Shown in pieces: positions 60,922 to 64,000 of a DNA stretch of 64,000 nt (the stretch's first letter is position 1; the number at the start of each line of letters is the position of its first letter). Source of the DNA: Marinospirillum sp031581385 (lineage in GTDB: Bacteria; Pseudomonadota; Gammaproteobacteria; Pseudomonadales; Halomonadaceae); the NCBI RefSeq assembly GCF_044810985.1, contig NZ_CP085242.1:1302001-1366000 (forward strand), written 5' to 3'. The translations under genes and the position numbers were made by a program. The notes below the pieces were generated by a model. That model made no database searches, was not told the DNA's origin, and saw only the letters and a program-made list of their open reading frames with translations.

Positions 60922-61263
60922 AAAGCAATCTTCTTTGAAACCAGTCTTTTTACTGCAACCTTGCCTGATTACTTACCTGACGATAGCTATCTTCGTTTGC
61001 AGCAGCATTTACTTGCTGCCCCAGAAAGTGGCGATGTGATGCCACGTACTGGTGGTTTCCGCAAGCTGCGCTGGATAGATAGTCGCCGAGGCAAAGGTAA
61101 ACGGGGTGGGTTGCGGGTGATCTATTACTGGCTACGTCAGCGGGGACAATTTTGGATGTTTGCAATCTATGACAAGGATGAAATGGAAAACCTGACTCCT
61201 GCGCAGGAAAAACAGTTAAAGAAGGCTATTACTGAAGAGCTGAAAAAACGGGGTATCCAATGA
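60919..61263 (+). CDS. higB: HigB2-like toxin (RelE/ParE superfamily)
   Basis: A 114-residue toxin starting MKAIFFETSLFTATLPDYL. It matches Vibrio HigB2-type toxins in GDVMPRTGGFRKLRW, GKGKRGGLRVIYYW and FAIYDKDEMENLTPAQEKQL. Such toxins cut mRNA on the ribosome. ATG 60919 is favoured because the frame before it lies in the endonuclease remnant and the operator covers this start; no Shine-Dalgarno is present, so translation may be leaderless. The stop overlaps higA as ATGA. Toxin before antitoxin is the usual hig order. Confidence 0.9.
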   Translation: MKAIFFETSLFTATLPDYLPDDSYLRLQQHLLAAPESGDVMPRTGGFRKLRWIDSRRGKGKRGGLRVIYYWLRQRGQFWMFAIYDKDEMENLTPAQEKQLKKAITEELKKRGIQ

Positions 61264-61574
61264 AAAAGCGTAATCTTTTTGATGAATTGATGCAGGGCGT
61301 TGATGAAATGGCTGCTCATCGTGAGGGCAAGATCACACTGCGCCAGATTGCTCTGGAAGAAAAGCCAGCTCCCCAGATTACTGCAGCAGAAATTATTAGC
61401 CTGCGTGAGAAAATGCACATGTCCCAGGCAGTGTTTGCTCGGCATATCCGCACCAGTACCGAGACCCTGAGAAACTGGGAACGCGAAAAGGCCAAACCCA
61501 ATACCCAGGCAGCTTTGTTGATCAAGCTGGTGGCGCAGTATCCAGACATGGTTGAGCGCTTGGAAGCTGTGTAA
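61260..61574 (+). CDS. higA: HigA-like antitoxin
   Basis: A 104-residue antitoxin. The N-terminus (MKKRNLFDELMQGVDEMAAHREGK) is the toxin-wrapping part, and a XRE-type HTH follows at about 43-95 (ISLREKMHMSQAVFARHIRTS, TLRNWEREKAKPN). It should neutralise HigB and repress the operon through the inverted repeat at 60881-60921. It overlaps higB by four bases. Confidence 0.93.
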   Translation: MKKRNLFDELMQGVDEMAAHREGKITLRQIALEEKPAPQITAAEIISLREKMHMSQAVFARHIRTSTETLRNWEREKAKPNTQAALLIKLVAQYPDMVERLEAV

Positions 61575-61587
61575 TTAAGGAGGCCCC

Positions 61588-62115
61588 ATGCAAGGGCGTT
61601 ACACGCAACGCTGGCGAGATCCAGCCACCGATCCCAGAGCTGAAGAAAAAACCAACTTGATTACTCAGGAAGGCTACCAAAAATTACGTTCAACACGGGA
61701 TTTTTTATGGCGGGTCAGGCACCCCGAGCTGGCCACCAAGGTTCAGGAAGCCGCTGCCAATGGGGATCGCAGTGAAAATGCCGATTATACCTATAATAAA
61801 CGCGAACTGAATCGCACTTTATCGCGCATCGGTTACCTCGACAAGCGCCTGGATGAGTTGCGGGTGGTGGATCGCCAGCCTGCCGACCTTGATCGGGTTT
61901 ACTTTGGGGCCTGGGTCACACTGGAAGATGAAGAGGGTAAGGAACAAACCTGGCGAATAGTGGGACCGGATGAAGCCGATGCCAGCAAGGGACTGATGAG
62001 CATTGATGCACCCCGCTCACGGCTGCTGCTGGGCAAGCAGCTGGATGAAGAAGTGCAACTGCCCACCCCTGAAGGGCGGGCCTGCTACATCATTACAGCA
62101 ATTCGCTACTGTTGA
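61588..62115 (+). CDS. greB: Transcription elongation factor GreB
   Basis: A 175-residue GreA/GreB-type factor. The N-terminal coiled coil has the tip acids in NGDRSENADYTYNKRELN, which sit in the RNA polymerase secondary channel and stimulate transcript cleavage. The C-terminal domain has RVYFGAWVTLEDEEGKE. YNKRELNRTLSRIGYLDKRL is typical of GreB rather than GreA. AAGGAGG precedes the ATG. Its last ten bases overlap, antisense, the end of the Aer-like receptor gene. Confidence 0.95.
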   Translation: MQGRYTQRWRDPATDPRAEEKTNLITQEGYQKLRSTRDFLWRVRHPELATKVQEAAANGDRSENADYTYNKRELNRTLSRIGYLDKRLDELRVVDRQPADLDRVYFGAWVTLEDEEGKEQTWRIVGPDEADASKGLMSIDAPRSRLLLGKQLDEEVQLPTPEGRACYIITAIRYC

Positions 62116-63695
62116 CGCTGGCTGTTAAGGCTGTAGATAAAGTTTTCCGCCAGTAGATGCAGGTTGGCGACCTGCTTGTCCAGTTTGTCAGACTGGTGTT
62201 TGGCGGCCTCACCCGCTTCAACAGACTGACCGGCCAGGTCGGCCAATTCGGTCACCTGCTGGCGGGTCTGTTCCCCCAGGGCTGACTGCTGGCGGGTCAT
62301 GTCGGCCACTTCCACAGCCAGGTCATTGATCTGGTCCACAGCCCCCAACACTTCTTCCAGCGAGGTGCGCATGGCATCTGCCAGGGCCACCGTTTCCTGG
62401 GAGGCAGTCACGCCCTTTTCTATCGCAGCCACAGAACCCTGGGTGTCTTCCTGCAACTGGTCGATAATGGCTTTCACCTGCTGGGTGGATTCATGAGTCC
62501 GCAGCGCCAGCCCACGAACTTCATCAGCCACCACCGCAAATCCGCGTCCGGCTTCACCGGCCCGGGCTGCTTCAATGGCTGCATTCAGCGCCAGTAGGTT
62601 GGTTTGTTCTGCAACATTGGTGATGACATCAATCACTGTGCCGATCTGTTCACTGCTGGCTGCCAGGCTGGCTACCTGCTGTTTGGCTTCCTCCAGTTCC
62701 TGGGACTGGTGAGCGATGGCACCGGCCACCTGGGTGATCTTCTCCTGTCCTTCCCGGGTTGCCACCTGCGATTGGCTGGCTGCCTCTGCTGTGCGTTCTG
62801 TACTGCTTTGCACCTGTTCCAGACTCTGCATTTGTTCCTGCATGGCCTGCTGAATCTCCTGCACCCGGCTGCCTTGCTCATCAATGTACTGAAAAGCCTC
62901 AAACAGGCGTTCATCAGAACGGGATTTGCTGCGACGCAGGTAGCCGGAGTTGTTGTGCAGCCTGGCCACCACCGCCCGCAACTCCGATGACCGGGTTCGC
63001 AGGGCAAAACCTATGGCTCCCAGTTCGTCTTTGCGCCCCGTATAGAGGTAGTTCATGAGGCGATTGTCCGTAACCTTCTCGGCGGCCCGGTGCAAACTGC
63101 GCAAACCCTGGGTCTGCAGCTGTAAAAAGGCTGCAGCAACCAGCCCGGCCAAGCCCGCCAGAGCGCTGCCCAGCCAGTTCTGCATTGCGGCCAGGGCGAC
63201 TGCGACTACCAGGCTGGGCAGTAAGGCGGTGAGTACCAGTTGATAACGCAGTGAAAGCGAGGGGCGCGTCAGAAAACCCGGCAACTTGCCCTGACGCCAC
63301 TGGCGATAGACTTTTTCTGCACGTGGAAGCGCCTTGCGGGGGGCCGCAATACGCACGGATTGGTATTCAACAATCCGGCCATCCTGACGAACCGGTGTCA
63401 CATAGGCATCCACCCAGTAGTGGTCGCCGTTTTTGCAACGGTTCTTGACCAGCCCTTTCCAGGAGCGGCCAGCTTTGACCGTTTCCCAAAGGTTGGCAAA
63501 GGCACCCGGTGGCATATCAGGGTGACGAATCAGGTTGTGGTTTTGGCCGATCAGTTCATCGCGCTGATAACCGGAAACCTTCACAAAAGCATCATTGGCA
63601 AAGGTAATGATACCTTTCAGGTCCGTGATCGTGATCAGCTGGATATCATCGGGTACCCGCAGCTCCTTGCCTGTAACCGGCTCATTGATCCTCAT
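62106..63695 (-). CDS. Aer-like chemoreceptor (PAS-MCP)
   Basis: A 529-residue receptor. The N-terminal cytoplasmic PAS domain (about 20-115: FANDAFVKVSGYQRDELIGQNHNLIRHPDMP, WKGLVKNRCKNGDHYWVDAYVTPV) matches the FAD-binding PAS of Aer. One or two hydrophobic segments (about 150-195) anchor it without a periplasmic sensor. The signalling tip is QTNLLALNAAIEAARAGEAGRGF. It likely senses redox or energy state. ATG 63695 follows GAGGAACAAAAA; the frame continues 15 codons upstream without signal. Confidence 0.93.
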   Translation of the reverse strand: MRINEPVTGKELRVPDDIQLITITDLKGIITFANDAFVKVSGYQRDELIGQNHNLIRHPDMPPGAFANLWETVKAGRSWKGLVKNRCKNGDHYWVDAYVTPVRQDGRIVEYQSVRIAAPRKALPRAEKVYRQWRQGKLPGFLTRPSLSLRYQLVLTALLPSLVVAVALAAMQNWLGSALAGLAGLVAAAFLQLQTQGLRSLHRAAEKVTDNRLMNYLYTGRKDELGAIGFALRTRSSELRAVVARLHNNSGYLRRSKSRSDERLFEAFQYIDEQGSRVQEIQQAMQEQMQSLEQVQSSTERTAEAASQSQVATREGQEKITQVAGAIAHQSQELEEAKQQVASLAASSEQIGTVIDVITNVAEQTNLLALNAAIEAARAGEAGRGFAVVADEVRGLALRTHESTQQVKAIIDQLQEDTQGSVAAIEKGVTASQETVALADAMRTSLEEVLGAVDQINDLAVEVADMTRQQSALGEQTRQQVTELADLAGQSVEAGEAAKHQSDKLDKQVANLHLLAENFIYSLNSQRQQ

Positions 63696-63890
63696 TTTTT
63701 GTTCCTCTTGCTGTTCAGTTGCCTTCCTTAAGCAAAGCAATTTTCAAACCAGGTTTTTTTATGGATGGGTAACAGGCCACCTTAAAGGGATTTAATTTAA
63801 AAATTATTGATACGAATCAAGGCAAACCCAATCAAACACCTGAACTGGCTGACATCCAGAAGCATCTTTCGGGTAAGTAACCGGTGTTTT

Positions 63891-64000
63891 TTATTGGTTT
63901 TGCAACTGCTGATGCAAAAGCGGCAAAAGAACATCCAGGCGTTTTTGTAGCTTCTCCAACACGGCTTTCAGTTCTGGGTGATCGGCCCCCTGCTTTGCCA
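63891..64000 (-). CDS. C-terminal end of an unidentified protein (cut by window edge)
   Basis: On the minus strand an open frame enters from the right edge and ends at TAA (63891-63893). The 35 visible residues (GADHPELKAVLEKLQKRLDVL, then LLPLLHQQLQNQ) form an amphipathic, Leu-rich helix. The protein cannot be identified. About 195 bases without a gene separate it from the Aer-like receptor; they are AT-rich and presumably hold that gene's promoter. Confidence 0.5.
   Translation of the reverse strand, partial: AKQGADHPELKAVLEKLQKRLDVLLPLLHQQLQNQ

Noticed and set aside
63741..63775. AAACC-A-GGTTT followed by a T-run as a terminator
   Set aside because: The loop would be a single base and the stem five base pairs, so it is not a stable hairpin.

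Overview
The window reads as one stretch of chromosome from a flagellated, Na+-using gammaproteobacterium. The grounds are a nudF-yqiB(DUF1249)-cpdA gene order, orn-rsgA, serB, greB, cspA and rimK with a rimB-like gene. My best guess is an Oceanospirillales-type aquatic, halophilic or alkaliphilic organism, suggested by a large Mrp-type Na+/H+ antiporter operon, an SbtA-type Na+/HCO3- symporter and a Na+/phosphate symporter. The genus is inference only. I saw no rRNA, tRNA, CRISPR array, insertion sequence or prophage. Coding density is very high, with many ATGA stop/start overlaps and no gene-free stretch above about 220 bases.

Layout. 1-10.6 kb: a truncated small gene, an NhaR-like regulator coupled to sbtA, a diguanylate cyclase, a class II (SIRT4-like) sirtuin, a chemoreceptor with a haem-c motif, a thioredoxin-like protein, a LysR regulator without a normal start codon, and a Na+/Pi symporter. 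10.6-18.9 kb (minus strand): an eight-gene Mrp operon without a canonical MrpA, ending in a coupled flavoprotein gene. 19-32.4 kb: two more chemoreceptors, cspA, a GIY-YIG protein, serB, orn-rsgA, an orphan JetD-like Toprim protein and two c-di-GMP enzymes.

32.3-50.3 kb (minus strand): a large chemosensory and two-component island. In transcription order it encodes a REC-PAS protein, a soluble receptor with two signalling tips, a triple-CheW protein, CheB, a HEAT-like repeat protein, CheR, CheY, CheA, a STAS-like protein, a ParA ATPase, a second CheY, a membrane receptor, a histidine kinase, a REC-ankyrin protein and a large membrane histidine kinase. No flagellar or pilus genes are adjacent and no CheZ was recognised. 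This is the most unusual part of the window.

50.3-64 kb: rimK; a GGDEF-EAL gene coupled to a PilZ/degenerate HD-GYP gene; a FixJ-type regulator with a hybrid histidine kinase and a palindrome between them; rimB-like; nudF-yqiB-cpdA; a restriction-endonuclease remnant beside a higBA toxin-antitoxin pair with a perfect inverted repeat over its promoter; greB; and an Aer-like receptor. Five genes make, break or bind c-di-GMP and six encode receptor-type proteins, so the theme is environmental sensing and lifestyle switching under a sodium economy.
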